From contig JAIYDJ010000075.1 of NCBI GenBank assembly GCA_027487575.1, forward strand, positions 88,178-152,177: DNA of 64,000 bases, in the 5' to 3' direction. The notes under the pieces were generated by a model that made no database searches, was not told the DNA's origin, and was given only the letters and a program-made list of their open reading frames with translations. The position numbers and the translations under genes were made by a program. Positions 32,979 through 41,415 of the stretch are shown here, in pieces. Position 1 is the stretch's first letter, and each line of letters opens with the position of its first letter. Origin of the DNA: Rhodobacter sp. (GTDB lineage Bacteria; Pseudomonadota; Alphaproteobacteria; Rhodobacterales; Rhodobacteraceae).

Positions 32979-33240
32979 CCTGCGCGTCCTTATGCGGGTC
33001 CGGCTTCGGCGTCCGGTGCGAAGTCTCTGGTCGATGCCCGATCCGGCGTGCGCCCGCAAGCCATGGGCAAGTCTGGGGATAAGGCTTGGGGCGAGTCGGG
33101 TTTGCCCGGTGGGCCGGGCTGTCAGACTACCACATCTTGTGAAAGGGGGGCGGGATTTACCGCGCCGGATGATTCGATGCGGGCTTTTCCCCATGCGTCC
33201 ACAGGGTGGTTGACTTGCGGAAAGTCGAAGTGACGCAAGG

Positions 33241-33921
33241 TCAGGCGGAAGTTCGCGCTGCCTGCCAGGCGCGGGGGTCGTCGAGAAAAGTTTCAACCTC
33301 GGCCAGGGTGGCCGCGTCGAAGGCCCCCTGCGCCCGTGCCTCGGCCAGCACGTCCCGCCAGGTGCACAGGTGATGCAGGGCAATGCCGTGGTCTGCAAGC
33401 CGGGCTTCGGTTTCGGGGAAGATGCCGTAATAGAAGATCACCGCCGTATGCCCGCAGGTGGCCCCGGTTTCACGGATCGCATCGACGAAGGACAGCTTGC
33501 TGCCGCCGTCGGTGGTCAGGTCTTCGACCAGCAGCACCCGCTGGCCCGGTGTCATCGCGCCTTCGATCCGGGCGTTGCGGCCGTACCCTTTCGGCTTCTT
33601 GCGCACATAGGTCATCGGCAGGGCCATCCGTTCGGCCACCAGCGCGGCGAAGGGGATGCCGGCCGTCTCGCCACCCGCGATGTTGTCGAACGCCTCGAAG
33701 CCTGCGTTGCGCATCACCGTCACGGTCAGGAAATCCATCAGCGCCGAGCGGATGCGAGGATAGGAGATCAGCTTGCGACAGTCGATGTAGGTCGGGCTGG
33801 GCAGGCCGCTGGCCAGAATGAACGGCGTTTCGGCGTTGAAATGCACGGCCTTGATCTCCAGCAGGGCGCGGGCTGTCAGGCGGGCGATTTCGGCGGCGGG
33901 CGGGAAGCTGGCTGGGATCAC
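33241..33921 (-). CDS. pyrE: Orotate phosphoribosyltransferase
   Basis: PyrE converts orotate and PRPP to OMP. The 226-residue product has the PRPP-binding loop [17 protein letters not shown] and conserved [20 protein letters not shown]. The start is GTG at 33921, with AAAGGA nine bases upstream. It follows pyrC on the same strand after 95 bases that contain a strong stem-loop, so the two are probably co-transcribed with possible control at the pyrE leader. Confidence 0.93.
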   Translation of the reverse strand: MIPASFPPAAEIARLTARALLEIKAVHFNAETPFILASGLPSPTYIDCRKLISYPRIRSALMDFLTVTVMRNAGFEAFDNIAGGETAGIPFAALVAERMALPMTYVRKKPKGYGRNARIEGAMTPGQRVLLVEDLTTDGGSKLSFVDAIRETGATCGHTAVIFYYGIFPETEARLADHGIALHHLCTWRDVLAEARAQGAFDAATLAEVETFLDDPRAWQAARTSA

Positions 33922-33942
33922 GGGTCGGTCCTTTGCAGGGCT

Positions 33943-33988
33943 GCGGGGCGTCCGGCTTGTGCACCCTCGGACGGCCATCCCGCCCCGC
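33943..33988 (-). promoter_or_regulatory. Stem-loop in the pyrC-pyrE intercistronic leader
   Basis: On the transcribed (minus) strand GCGGGGCG pairs exactly with CGCCCCGC, enclosing an inner GTCCG/CGGAC stem. The structure ends about ten bases before the AAAGGA ribosome binding site of pyrE. It is a candidate attenuator or translation-modulating structure; pyrimidine control at pyrE leaders is known in other bacteria, but the mechanism here is inferred only. Confidence 0.4.
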
Positions 33989-34016
33989 TGCGCACGGCCT
34001 TCGGGTCAGGCAGACG

Positions 34017-35060
34017 TCAGGGCTCCACCTGCCAATGCACGGGGAAACCGGGGTTGAAGACGGTGACGGGCCCCGCCTCGGTGAAAATCTGGTCGGGCTG
34101 GGCCAATGGAGTGTCGTGCCGGACCAGCGTGATGCGGGCTTCATTCGGGGCAAGGCGGTAGTAGTTTGCGCCCTGAAGGCTGGTGAACGCCTCCAGCCGG
34201 TCCAGCCGGCCCTGATTTTCGAACACATGGGCCAGCAGCGCCATTGTGTTTGGGGCGGTGAAACACCCCGCACAGCCGCAGGCGTTCTCTTTCAGGGCGT
34301 CCACATGCGGTGCGGAATCGGTGCCAAGGAAGAAGCACGCCTCGCCACTGGTGGCGGCGGCGACAAGGGCCGCGCGGTGTTCCTCGCGCTTGGCGACGGG
34401 AAGGCAATAGTAATGCGGCCGGATGCCGCCGACCAGCAGGTGGTTGCGGTTCAGGATCAGGTGATGCGTGGTGATCGTGGCGGCAACCTGCGGCCCCTGC
34501 GCGCGCACCCAGGCCACCGCCTGCGATGTAGTGATATGCTCCATCACGATGCGCAGGGCGGGGTGGCTGCGGCGCAGCGGATCAAGGACGGTGTCGAGGA
34601 ACACGGCTTCGCGGTCGAAGATGTCGACCTCGGGCGTCGTCACCTCGCCGTGCAGGCACAGCGGCAGGTCGATCTCAGCCATCCGGTCCAGCACGGCGGA
34701 GACTCGGGCCATGTCGCGCACACCGCCATGCGAATTGGTGGTGGCCCCGGCGGGATACAGCTTTACCGCCGTGACCAGACCGGATGCGGCGGCGGCGGCC
34801 ACGTCGTCGGGATCGGTGTCCTCGGTCAGGTAAAGCGTCATCAGCGGCCGGAATGCTGCACCCTCGGGCAGGGCTGCCATGATGCGCGCAAGGTAGGCGG
34901 TGGCCTGTGCCGCCGTGACCACGGGTGGTACCAGATTGGGCATCACCAGCGCGCGGGCAAAATGGCGGGCGGATTCGGGAAGCACGCCTTGCAGCATCGC
35001 CCCGTCGCGCAGGTGCAGATGCATGTCGTCGGGGCGGCGCAGGATCAATCGCAGGGTCAT
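34017..35060 (-). CDS. pyrC: Dihydroorotase (class II)
   Basis: PyrC cyclises carbamoyl aspartate to dihydroorotate. The 347-residue product is the E. coli-type class II enzyme: N-terminal [10 protein letters not shown] with the His pair, the carbamylated Lys in [13 protein letters not shown], and the GTDSAPH signature. The length matches the family (348 in E. coli). It is followed by pyrE on the same strand. Confidence 0.94.
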   Translation of the reverse strand: MTLRLILRRPDDMHLHLRDGAMLQGVLPESARHFARALVMPNLVPPVVTAAQATAYLARIMAALPEGAAFRPLMTLYLTEDTDPDDVAAAAASGLVTAVKLYPAGATTNSHGGVRDMARVSAVLDRMAEIDLPLCLHGEVTTPEVDIFDREAVFLDTVLDPLRRSHPALRIVMEHITTSQAVAWVRAQGPQVAATITTHHLILNRNHLLVGGIRPHYYCLPVAKREEHRAALVAAATSGEACFFLGTDSAPHVDALKENACGCAGCFTAPNTMALLAHVFENQGRLDRLEAFTSLQGANYYRLAPNEARITLVRHDTPLAQPDQIFTEAGPVTVFNPGFPVHWQVEP

Positions 35061-35185
35061 GATCCGGGCCTAACGCATCGGCAAACGGTTTTCCAGCCGG
35101 TAAACCGACAAGGGTCCTGTCCAGCTCGCAGGAACCACGCTACGCTTTTGCGCGTTGCGGCCAGACAGGCATGACAGGACATCCG

Positions 35186-35503
35186 ATGACACCCCTATTC
35201 AATCCGTTCGACTTTCTGCGACCGACGATCGAGATGTCGCGCATGATGGTCGAGGCGCAGGAGGTCATCCTGTTGCGCATGACCGGCCTTGCCGGGGTCT
35301 GGCAGATGGGTCCGGCCGAGAACCAGCGCATGATGGATGAAAAGGTCGAGGCGATGACCGAATCGGCGCAGGCCGTCTATGCCTCGGGGATGGCGGGAAA
35401 TACGGCGGGGGAAATGGCGCTGGCGGGAATCGCCCCGCTGCGCGACCGGACGCGGGCCAATGCCAAGCGGTTGACCATCAAGGCTGCCGGCGGTGCAGCA
35501 TGA
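35186..35503 (+). CDS. Small helical protein of unknown function
   Basis: This 105-residue protein (110 if started at ATG 35171) begins MTPLFNPFDFLRPTIEMSRM and is predicted to be almost entirely alpha-helical, with no signal peptide and no Cys. AGGA upstream favours the ATG at 35186. Proteins of this kind are common in Rhodobacteraceae and are loosely phasin-like, but I do not recognise a function. The stop overlaps the next gene by four bases. Confidence 0.65.
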   Translation: MTPLFNPFDFLRPTIEMSRMMVEAQEVILLRMTGLAGVWQMGPAENQRMMDEKVEAMTESAQAVYASGMAGNTAGEMALAGIAPLRDRTRANAKRLTIKAAGGAA

Positions 35504-35889
35504 AGGTGCTTTGGCTGGTTCTGCTGTTTCCGGGTGCAGCACTGGCGCAGGACGTGGATTGTGCCGCGGCCCAGACGCAGATCGACATGACCTTTTGCGC
35601 CGCCGAAGCGTTCCGGGAGGCTGACGCCGACCTCAACCTGGCCTATGGCGAGGCGCGCGCGCTGATGCGCCGGATCGACGCCGACCTGCGACCGGCGGAC
35701 CGTGGCGCAGAACTGGCCTTGCGCGACGGGCAGCGGGCCTGGATCACCTATCGCGATCAGGCCTGCAAGGCCGAAGCCTATCTCTGGTGGGGCGGGTCAG
35801 GGCAGACGATGATCCACGAAGCCTGCCGGGCGCGGGTCACTCAGGCGCGGGCGGACGATCTGTGGGAAGTGGTGGCCAGCGGTTCGTGA
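35500..35889 (+). CDS. LprI/DUF1311-type secreted protein
   Basis: The 129-residue product has a signal peptide (MKVLWLVLLFPGAALA, cleaved near ALA-QD) and the DUF1311 / lysozyme-inhibitor LprI-like domain. Four cysteines (DCAAA, TFCAAE, QACKAE, EACRA) are spaced as in the family, and the RDGQRAWITYRDQACKAEA block is the domain signature. It is likely a periplasmic protein. LprI from mycobacteria inhibits lysozyme; whether this one does is unknown. Confidence 0.8.
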   Translation: MKVLWLVLLFPGAALAQDVDCAAAQTQIDMTFCAAEAFREADADLNLAYGEARALMRRIDADLRPADRGAELALRDGQRAWITYRDQACKAEAYLWWGGSGQTMIHEACRARVTQARADDLWEVVASGS

Positions 35890-35896
35890 CGGCCGG

Positions 35897-36805
35897 TCAG
35901 CCCGCCTGAAGCTCGGCAAGGCGCTTGCGGAACCGCGGGGCGTTCAGGCGCCGGTTCACCGACCGGCAGATCATCGCCTCGTGTCCGGTTCTGCCCGCCT
36001 TTGCGGCCTGCTGCAGGATGGCCCGCAGATAGGGGCCGAAGTCGCGCCGGCGCCGCCAGACCGATGCCCAAAGCGCGGGTGTCAGCCGGTCTTCCACCGC
36101 AGCCTCGATCAATCCGTCGAGCAGTCCCATGTGGCCAAGCGCCCAGTCGAGCCGGTCGCCAAGCAGCGGTGCCTTCATCCGGGTGACGTAAGGCGCGTGG
36201 AACAGCGCGGCATGCATCGCGTCTTCGTTCCGGGTCGGATCGAACAGCACGGCCACCTTTCCCGCGCCTTCCGTCATGTCGGGGGCATAGCCATAGCGCG
36301 ACGTGAAGTTCAGTCTGCGCGCGGCCAGATCGCGGCGGTCCCAGCGCGCGACCCCCGGGTCGAGCGTGGCGCGGGGATTGACCAGCAGCACGTTGGCCCC
36401 CGGCGCCGTGACCGAAAAGGCCGCTGCCGCATACCCGCCCATCCCGGCCCCGAAGAACAGGACCCGGTCAAAATCCTCGAAGAACGCGTCATCGACCAGC
36501 CGGTCGAAATAGCCGTAAACCGCAGGGTCGCGGTACCAGGTCGCCCCGTCGGCGATCAGGCACAGGTGCGACCAGCCATGTTTTGCCGCGATTGCATGGG
36601 CGACCGGCAATTGTGCCGGGCGGGCGCACATCTGGTCCACCGTCTCGAAACTGACCACAAGCGTCGGGGCTTCGTCGATGAACAACGCCCAATGGCGCGG
36701 CCCGAGCGTCTGGAAATAGCCATGCTCCTCGCCCAGGGCATCAAGCCGGGCGATCCAGTCATGACCGGAGGCCGCGTTGGTGTCAGGCATCATGGCATCG
36801 GACAT
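35897..36805 (-). CDS. Alpha/beta-hydrolase-like protein lacking the nucleophile Ser
   Basis: The 302-residue protein has a putative nucleophile-elbow segment VLFFGAGMGGYAAAAFS (about residue 120), where a Ser would be expected in GxSxGG but the motif reads G-A-G-M-G-G. Downstream, VLLVNPRATLDPGVARWD resembles the hydrolase strand order. The C-terminus is Arg-rich. Relatives in Rhodobacteraceae are sometimes labelled as phosphoadenosine phosphosulfate reductase, but no such motif (P-loop, Cys) is visible here. Function is unknown. The ATG at 36805 is chosen over an upstream in-frame start at 36856. Confidence 0.6.
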   Translation of the reverse strand: MSDAMMPDTNAASGHDWIARLDALGEEHGYFQTLGPRHWALFIDEAPTLVVSFETVDQMCARPAQLPVAHAIAAKHGWSHLCLIADGATWYRDPAVYGYFDRLVDDAFFEDFDRVLFFGAGMGGYAAAAFSVTAPGANVLLVNPRATLDPGVARWDRRDLAARRLNFTSRYGYAPDMTEGAGKVAVLFDPTRNEDAMHAALFHAPYVTRMKAPLLGDRLDWALGHMGLLDGLIEAAVEDRLTPALWASVWRRRRDFGPYLRAILQQAAKAGRTGHEAMICRSVNRRLNAPRFRKRLAELQAG

Positions 36806-36950
36806 CACACACACTCGAAGTTGCCGAACGCCATTGGCGCCGGTGCATGGTCCCACCCATGCGGCACAATCGGGTGATTTGCCGATTCATGCAAGAAGAT
36901 ACGACCCTGCATTGGCGGGCCGGGCGGGATAGTGCCGGTGGATTGTTTCG

Positions 36951-37982
36951 TCAGGCGTCGCTGCGGGGCGTCACATGGCGCAACAGCGGTGCTGCGGTCT
37001 GCGGTGTCAGCGCCTGTGACGGCGGACACATCAACAACCGTCCGAACAACGCGCGCCATGGCTCTTGTGTCATCAGTTCGGCAAATCTGGCATGTCGCCA
37101 CGCGACCGCCTTTGCGTGCAGGTCCGCCAGAACCGGATCGGCCCGCAGCGCGGCCCTTGCCTCGCTGCAGTCCAGCGACAGCACCGTCTTGTCCTCGATG
37201 GCCGCAAAGTTGCGGTCCACCCAGTACCCCATGTCGAAGGCGGCCGCGTCCCGGTTGGCCCGTCCCCGGTCGCATTTCAGCAGATAGTCCGCCATCGACC
37301 CGAGCGCATAGTGGTTCATCTGCACCAGACCGCAGGTGTCATGCCGGTAGTCCGCGATGATGCCGTTGGTGTGCATCCGCTGTGGCAGGACGCGCCCGGA
37401 CCCGTCGCACCAGACCTGCACGCCAAGCCGGGCTGGGTCGGGGCTGCGGGGCCGGTGAACGCCCAGTTTGGCGTAGGTGCCGTCGTTGCGGAACAGCGTC
37501 TTGATCAGGCAGGCGCGCCAGGGCCAGGCCAGCGTTGGCGGCGCGGCGCGGGTGAACTGTTCGGTCACTGGACGATCAATATGGTCGATAACGCCGCCAT
37601 TGCCGAACATCCGCCAGGTCAGGGCGATCGCCGTCGCTTGCGGCAGCGCGGCCAGCAGGGCGGACAGCGTGCGGTTTCCCGCATGGATGTTCACGTATTC
37701 GTCGATGTCGCACACCAGCACCCAGTCGGCGGCGCGGGTCAGCGGGTGTCGGTCGGCGGCCTTCAGCGCCGCCCATTGCGGCCCTTGCGGGGTTTCGATG
37801 TCGTTGCGGACATGCGTCAGCCAGCCCATGGCCATCAACCGATCGAGCATCGTATCGGTGCCGTCGGTGCAATCGTTGGAGAACACCAAGAAATCGGTGA
37901 ACCCGCAGGTCCGGTGATGGGCCAGCCAGTCCAGCAGGAAGGCCGCCTCGTTCTTGACGGTCAGGATCGCAAGTGCGCGCAT
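36951..37982 (-). CDS. Glycosyltransferase family 2-like protein
   Basis: The 343-residue product begins MRALAILTVKNEAAFLLDWL, the start of the GT2-type domain of the Glyco_tranf_2_4 kind, followed by FSNDCTDGTDTMLDRL and the metal-binding VCDIDEYVNIH (about residue 94). There is no membrane segment. CAGGGGGAC precedes the ATG. Related proteins add sugars to capsular or surface polysaccharide. The neighbours do not indicate a specific pathway. Confidence 0.78.
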   Translation of the reverse strand: MRALAILTVKNEAAFLLDWLAHHRTCGFTDFLVFSNDCTDGTDTMLDRLMAMGWLTHVRNDIETPQGPQWAALKAADRHPLTRAADWVLVCDIDEYVNIHAGNRTLSALLAALPQATAIALTWRMFGNGGVIDHIDRPVTEQFTRAAPPTLAWPWRACLIKTLFRNDGTYAKLGVHRPRSPDPARLGVQVWCDGSGRVLPQRMHTNGIIADYRHDTCGLVQMNHYALGSMADYLLKCDRGRANRDAAAFDMGYWVDRNFAAIEDKTVLSLDCSEARAALRADPVLADLHAKAVAWRHARFAELMTQEPWRALFGRLLMCPPSQALTPQTAAPLLRHVTPRSDA

Positions 37983-38216
37983 GGTGTCCCCCTGTCCAAG
38001 CGGTAGCGGCGTGTCGCGGCGCTGTCCACCATGACCCGTCCGCACCAAGGTTGCCGCCGCTAGGCGATATCCCGCCAGAACGCGCGGAACGTATCGGTTA
38101 TCATCGCGGTTGATATCGCATAGCGACACGGCTGCGGTCTATTTCCCCTCATCGGACCCTGCAGACCCAGCGCTGCGATTCGCGTCCCGACCTGACTGTC
38201 TTGAAAGGATGTTTCC

Positions 38217-40316
38217 ATGAAACGACTTCTGACCTCGACCACGGCCCTGTCCGTGGCGCTGGCCTTCTCGCCGCCGATGCCCCTTTTGGCGCAAACCCTG
38301 ACCGAAGACGGCCGAGTCGTTGCAACCGACGGGACCGTTCTTTGCGACCCCGCCACGGGCGTCGTCTGCGACCTGAAGACCATCATCGAAGAAACGCGCG
38401 CCAAGGCCGACGCAGATGCCGCCGCCGCCGCGATTGCAGCACAGGCAGAGGCCGCCGCCGCTGCGGCGCAGGCCGAAGCCGACGCCGCCGCCGCAGCAGC
38501 CGCTGCACAGGCCGAAGCTGACGCCGCCGCCGCCGGACAAGCCGCTGCTGCCGCCGCCGCACAGGCAGAGGCCGATGCCGCCGCCGCCGCACAGGCCGAA
38601 GCTGACGCCGCTGCCGCCGCTCAGGCGGATGCAGACGCCGCTGCCGCCGCACAGGCCGAGGCTGATGCCGCCGCCGCCGCACAGGCGGATGCAGACGCCG
38701 CTGCTGCCGCCATCGCCGCGCAAGAGGCCGATGCCGCCGCCGCCGCGCAGGCGGATGCGGATGCCGCCGCTGCCGAACAGGCGCAAGCCGAAGCTGACGC
38801 CGAAGCCGCGAAACTGGCCGAAGAAGAGGCCGCCGCCGCTGCTGCCGCCGCCATTGCAGCGGGCGATGCCGAAGCCGCAGCCACCGCGCAGGCCGAAGCC
38901 GAGGCTGCCGCCGCCGAGAAAGCTGCGGCAGACGCAGCCGTGATCCAGGCCGAAACCGAGGCTGCCGCCGCTGCGGCCGCGCAGGCCGAGGCGGACGCAG
39001 CCGCAGACACCGCCGGCAAGGTCGCGGCCGATGCGGTGGAAGCCGCACCCGACGCGGCCGTCGCCGAAGATGCCGACGCCGCTGCGCCGCTGACCACGCA
39101 GGACGTCGCCGTCGAAACCCCGGTTGAAGCCCCGGTGCCGACCGAAACCGCCGTCGAAGGTCTGACTGCCGCGCTTGTGGCGCCGACCGTTGCCGAAGTG
39201 GTCGAAGGGACAGAGGCGGTCGCTGCCCCTGTGGCCGAAGCCGCAAAGGTCAGCGCCGCACCGCTGCCCCCCGGTCGTCAGCCGTCGGACGTGGCGGCAC
39301 CCAACGTCTCGGTCGTCGTCAACCAGACGGTGACCGAAGCCGACACCCGATCATCGTCCGAGGAATTCACCGCCGCTCCGGTCGAGGTCAGCGACGGCCG
39401 CAAGTCCGGGCTGTCCAATCTGGAAAAGGTCGGTCTGGTGGCCCTTGGCGCGCTGGTGGTGGGTGCCATCATCAACGAGAACAACAAGGACAACCGTCAG
39501 GAAGTGATTTCCAACACGGGTGACCGGGTGGTGGTGCAGCGTCCCGACGGGACCTATCAGGTCTACAAGGATGACGACGCCATCCTGCGCCGTCCCGGTT
39601 CGGACGTTCGGACCGAAACCTACGGCGACGGATCGACCCGCACGATCGTCGAGCGTGGCGACGGAACCCAGGTTGTGACGGTGCGTGATGCGTCGGGCCG
39701 GGTGCTGCGCCGTGCCACCTACGATGACCGGGGCCGCGAACTGGTGCTGTTCGACGATCTGCAGCCGGAACGCCCGATCATCATCACCGACCTGCCGCGT
39801 CCGCGCGAAGACCGGGTGATCATCTCGACCTCGGACGGCAACGCGGCCCTCAAGGCCCGTCTGGCCGCCCGCGAGGCCGAATCCATCGGTCGCAGCTTCA
39901 GCCTGCGCCAGATCCGCGAAGTGGCGCAGGTCCGCAACCTGGCCGCGACGATCAATGTCGACACCATCACCTTCGACAGCGGGTCGTCGGCGATCAAGGC
40001 GACCGAAGCCGAAAAGCTGGCCGACCTTGGCGGGCTGATCACCGACCTGATCGAAGCCAACCCCGGCGAGGTGTTCCTGATCGAAGGGCACACCGATGCG
40101 GTGGGCAGCGGGGCATCGAACCTTGCGCTGTCGGACCGCCGGGCCGAATCGGTGGCGCTGGCGCTGACCGAATACTTCGATGTGCCCCCGGAAAACCTGG
40201 TGGTGCAGGGTTATGGTGAAAAGGAATTGCGGATCGACACCGAAGGCGACGAACGGGCCAACCGCCGCGTCGCGGTGCGCATCATCACGCCGCTGATGGA
40301 AGTCGCGTCCAACTGA
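38217..40316 (+). CDS. OmpA-family protein with long Ala-rich repeat
   Basis: The 699-residue product has a signal peptide (about residues 1-26, cleaved near LLA-QT), then a roughly 220-residue Ala/Asp/Glu/Gln-rich stretch built largely of 10-residue units of the form QAEADAAAAA, a linker, a hydrophobic segment VGLVALGALVVGAII (about residue 408), a repeat-rich beta region, and a C-terminal OmpA domain (TITFDSGSSAI, IEGHTDAVGS, NRRVAVRI) that binds peptidoglycan. GAAAGGA precedes the ATG. It could span or link the periplasm to peptidoglycan. It ends ahead of a tidy terminator. Confidence 0.85.
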   Translation: MKRLLTSTTALSVALAFSPPMPLLAQTLTEDGRVVATDGTVLCDPATGVVCDLKTIIEETRAKADADAAAAAIAAQAEAAAAAAQAEADAAAAAAAAQAEADAAAAGQAAAAAAAQAEADAAAAAQAEADAAAAAQADADAAAAAQAEADAAAAAQADADAAAAAIAAQEADAAAAAQADADAAAAEQAQAEADAEAAKLAEEEAAAAAAAAIAAGDAEAAATAQAEAEAAAAEKAAADAAVIQAETEAAAAAAAQAEADAAADTAGKVAADAVEAAPDAAVAEDADAAAPLTTQDVAVETPVEAPVPTETAVEGLTAALVAPTVAEVVEGTEAVAAPVAEAAKVSAAPLPPGRQPSDVAAPNVSVVVNQTVTEADTRSSSEEFTAAPVEVSDGRKSGLSNLEKVGLVALGALVVGAIINENNKDNRQEVISNTGDRVVVQRPDGTYQVYKDDDAILRRPGSDVRTETYGDGSTRTIVERGDGTQVVTVRDASGRVLRRATYDDRGRELVLFDDLQPERPIIITDLPRPREDRVIISTSDGNAALKARLAAREAESIGRSFSLRQIREVAQVRNLAATINVDTITFDSGSSAIKATEAEKLADLGGLITDLIEANPGEVFLIEGHTDAVGSGASNLALSDRRAESVALALTEYFDVPPENLVVQGYGEKELRIDTEGDERANRRVAVRIITPLMEVASN

Positions 40317-40375
40317 TATGGCAGCGCCCGCTGCGTTCGGGCGATGCCATCCGTGATCCCTGACAGGATCACCCC

Positions 40376-40401
40376 GGGTCAGGTCCGAAAGGGCCTGACC
40401 C
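40376..40401 (+). terminator. Intrinsic terminator after the OmpA-family gene
   Basis: An 11-base stem (GGGTCAGGTCC / GGGCCTGACCC, one G-T pair) closes a GAAA tetraloop and is followed by ATTTTCA. It lies 60 bases after the OmpA-family stop. The GNRA loop adds stability. The U-run is short, so termination may be partial. Confidence 0.7.
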
Positions 40402-40449
40402 ATTTTCATGCGCACTGGATTTGGTGCGCGCGCCGCGTCATGATGCGGC

Positions 40450-41415
40450 ATGACCCACGCCGCCGAGGATATTTCTGCAACCGCGCTTGACTGGCATCTG
40501 GCCGGGCGCGGGGCCGTGCTGGCCACGGTGGTCGAAACCTGGGGTTCCGCGCCGCGCCCGGCGGGCAGCCTGCTGGTCGTGGCCGGGGACGGTCAGATGA
40601 TGGGGTCTGTGTCGGGCGGTTGCGTCGAGGGTGCGGTGGTGTCCGAGGCGGCGGATGCGCTGGCCGACGGCAAGGCCCGGCTTCTGACCTTCGGGGTCAG
40701 CGACGAGACGGCCTTTGCCGTGGGTCTGGCGTGCGGCGGCACGATCCGGGTGCTGGTGGAACCGGTGGGGGCGGTGCTGCCGGTCGATGTGCTGCGGGCG
40801 CTGGTCAAGGCGCGGGCGGCCAAGCGGGCGGTGGCGCTGTTGACCGACCTTGGCACCTTCGCGCATCACCTGTCCGATGGCTCCGAAGTGGCGGACCGTC
40901 TGCGGTCCGACAAGTCCGGCGTGGACGAGGGCAGGATGATCGCGGTGCACAACCCGCCGCTGCGGCTGATCGTGGTGGGGGCGGTGCATATCGCGCAGGC
41001 CTTGCTGCCGATGGCACGCGCCTGCGGCTATGACCCGGTGCTGATCGACCCGCGCGGAGCCTTCGGGTCGGCGGCCCGGTTTCCCGATGCGGTGATCGCC
41101 GAGGACTGGCCGGACGAGGCCTTGGCCGCGCTGGCCCCCGACGCGCGCACCGCGATCGTCACGCTGACCCATGACCCCAAGCTGGACGACCCCGCGATTC
41201 GCGTCGCCTTGCGGTCGTCGGCTTTCTATGTCGGCTGTCTGGGATCGAAACGCACCCATGCCAAACGCGTCGAACGGCTGTTGTCCGAGGGGTTTTCCGA
41301 AACCGAGATCGCCCGCATCCACGCGCCCGTCGGGCTGGACATCGGGGCGAAATCCCCGGCGGAAATCGCCGTGTCGATCCTGGCGCAGATCACCCGGGTG
41401 CTGAGGCTGGAATGA
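40450..41415 (+). CDS. XdhC/CoxI-family protein
   Basis: The 321-residue product has the N-terminal XdhC_CoxI domain (RGAVLATVVETWGSAPRPAG, then GSVSGGCVEGAVV) and the C-terminal NAD-binding-like domain (YDPVLIDPRGAF, YVGCLGSKRTHAKR). XdhC inserts sulfurated molybdenum cofactor into xanthine dehydrogenase-type hydroxylases. No hydroxylase subunit gene is in the window. The stop overlaps the next gene by four bases (ATGA). Confidence 0.88.
   Translation: MTHAAEDISATALDWHLAGRGAVLATVVETWGSAPRPAGSLLVVAGDGQMMGSVSGGCVEGAVVSEAADALADGKARLLTFGVSDETAFAVGLACGGTIRVLVEPVGAVLPVDVLRALVKARAAKRAVALLTDLGTFAHHLSDGSEVADRLRSDKSGVDEGRMIAVHNPPLRLIVVGAVHIAQALLPMARACGYDPVLIDPRGAFGSAARFPDAVIAEDWPDEALAALAPDARTAIVTLTHDPKLDDPAIRVALRSSAFYVGCLGSKRTHAKRVERLLSEGFSETEIARIHAPVGLDIGAKSPAEIAVSILAQITRVLRLE

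Noticed and set aside
38064-38119. GCGATATC/GATATCGC inverted pair upstream of the OmpA-family gene
   Set aside because: The arms are exact but 40 bases apart and contain restriction-like palindromes, so chance is likely.
36951-38129. Longer start for the GT2-like gene (392 residues)
   Set aside because: The extra N-terminal 49 residues have no homology and the ATG at 37982 has a good ribosome binding site.
38621-39097. Ala/Ser-rich minus-strand frame within the OmpA-family gene
   Set aside because: It is the complement of the GCC/GCG/GCT repeat encoding alanine; no start signal or family.
40467-40482. Possible extra copy of the GATATTT repeat (GAGGATATTTCTGCA) at the XdhC start
   Set aside because: Only the short core matches; no GC hairpin precedes it and it lies in coding sequence (EDISA).
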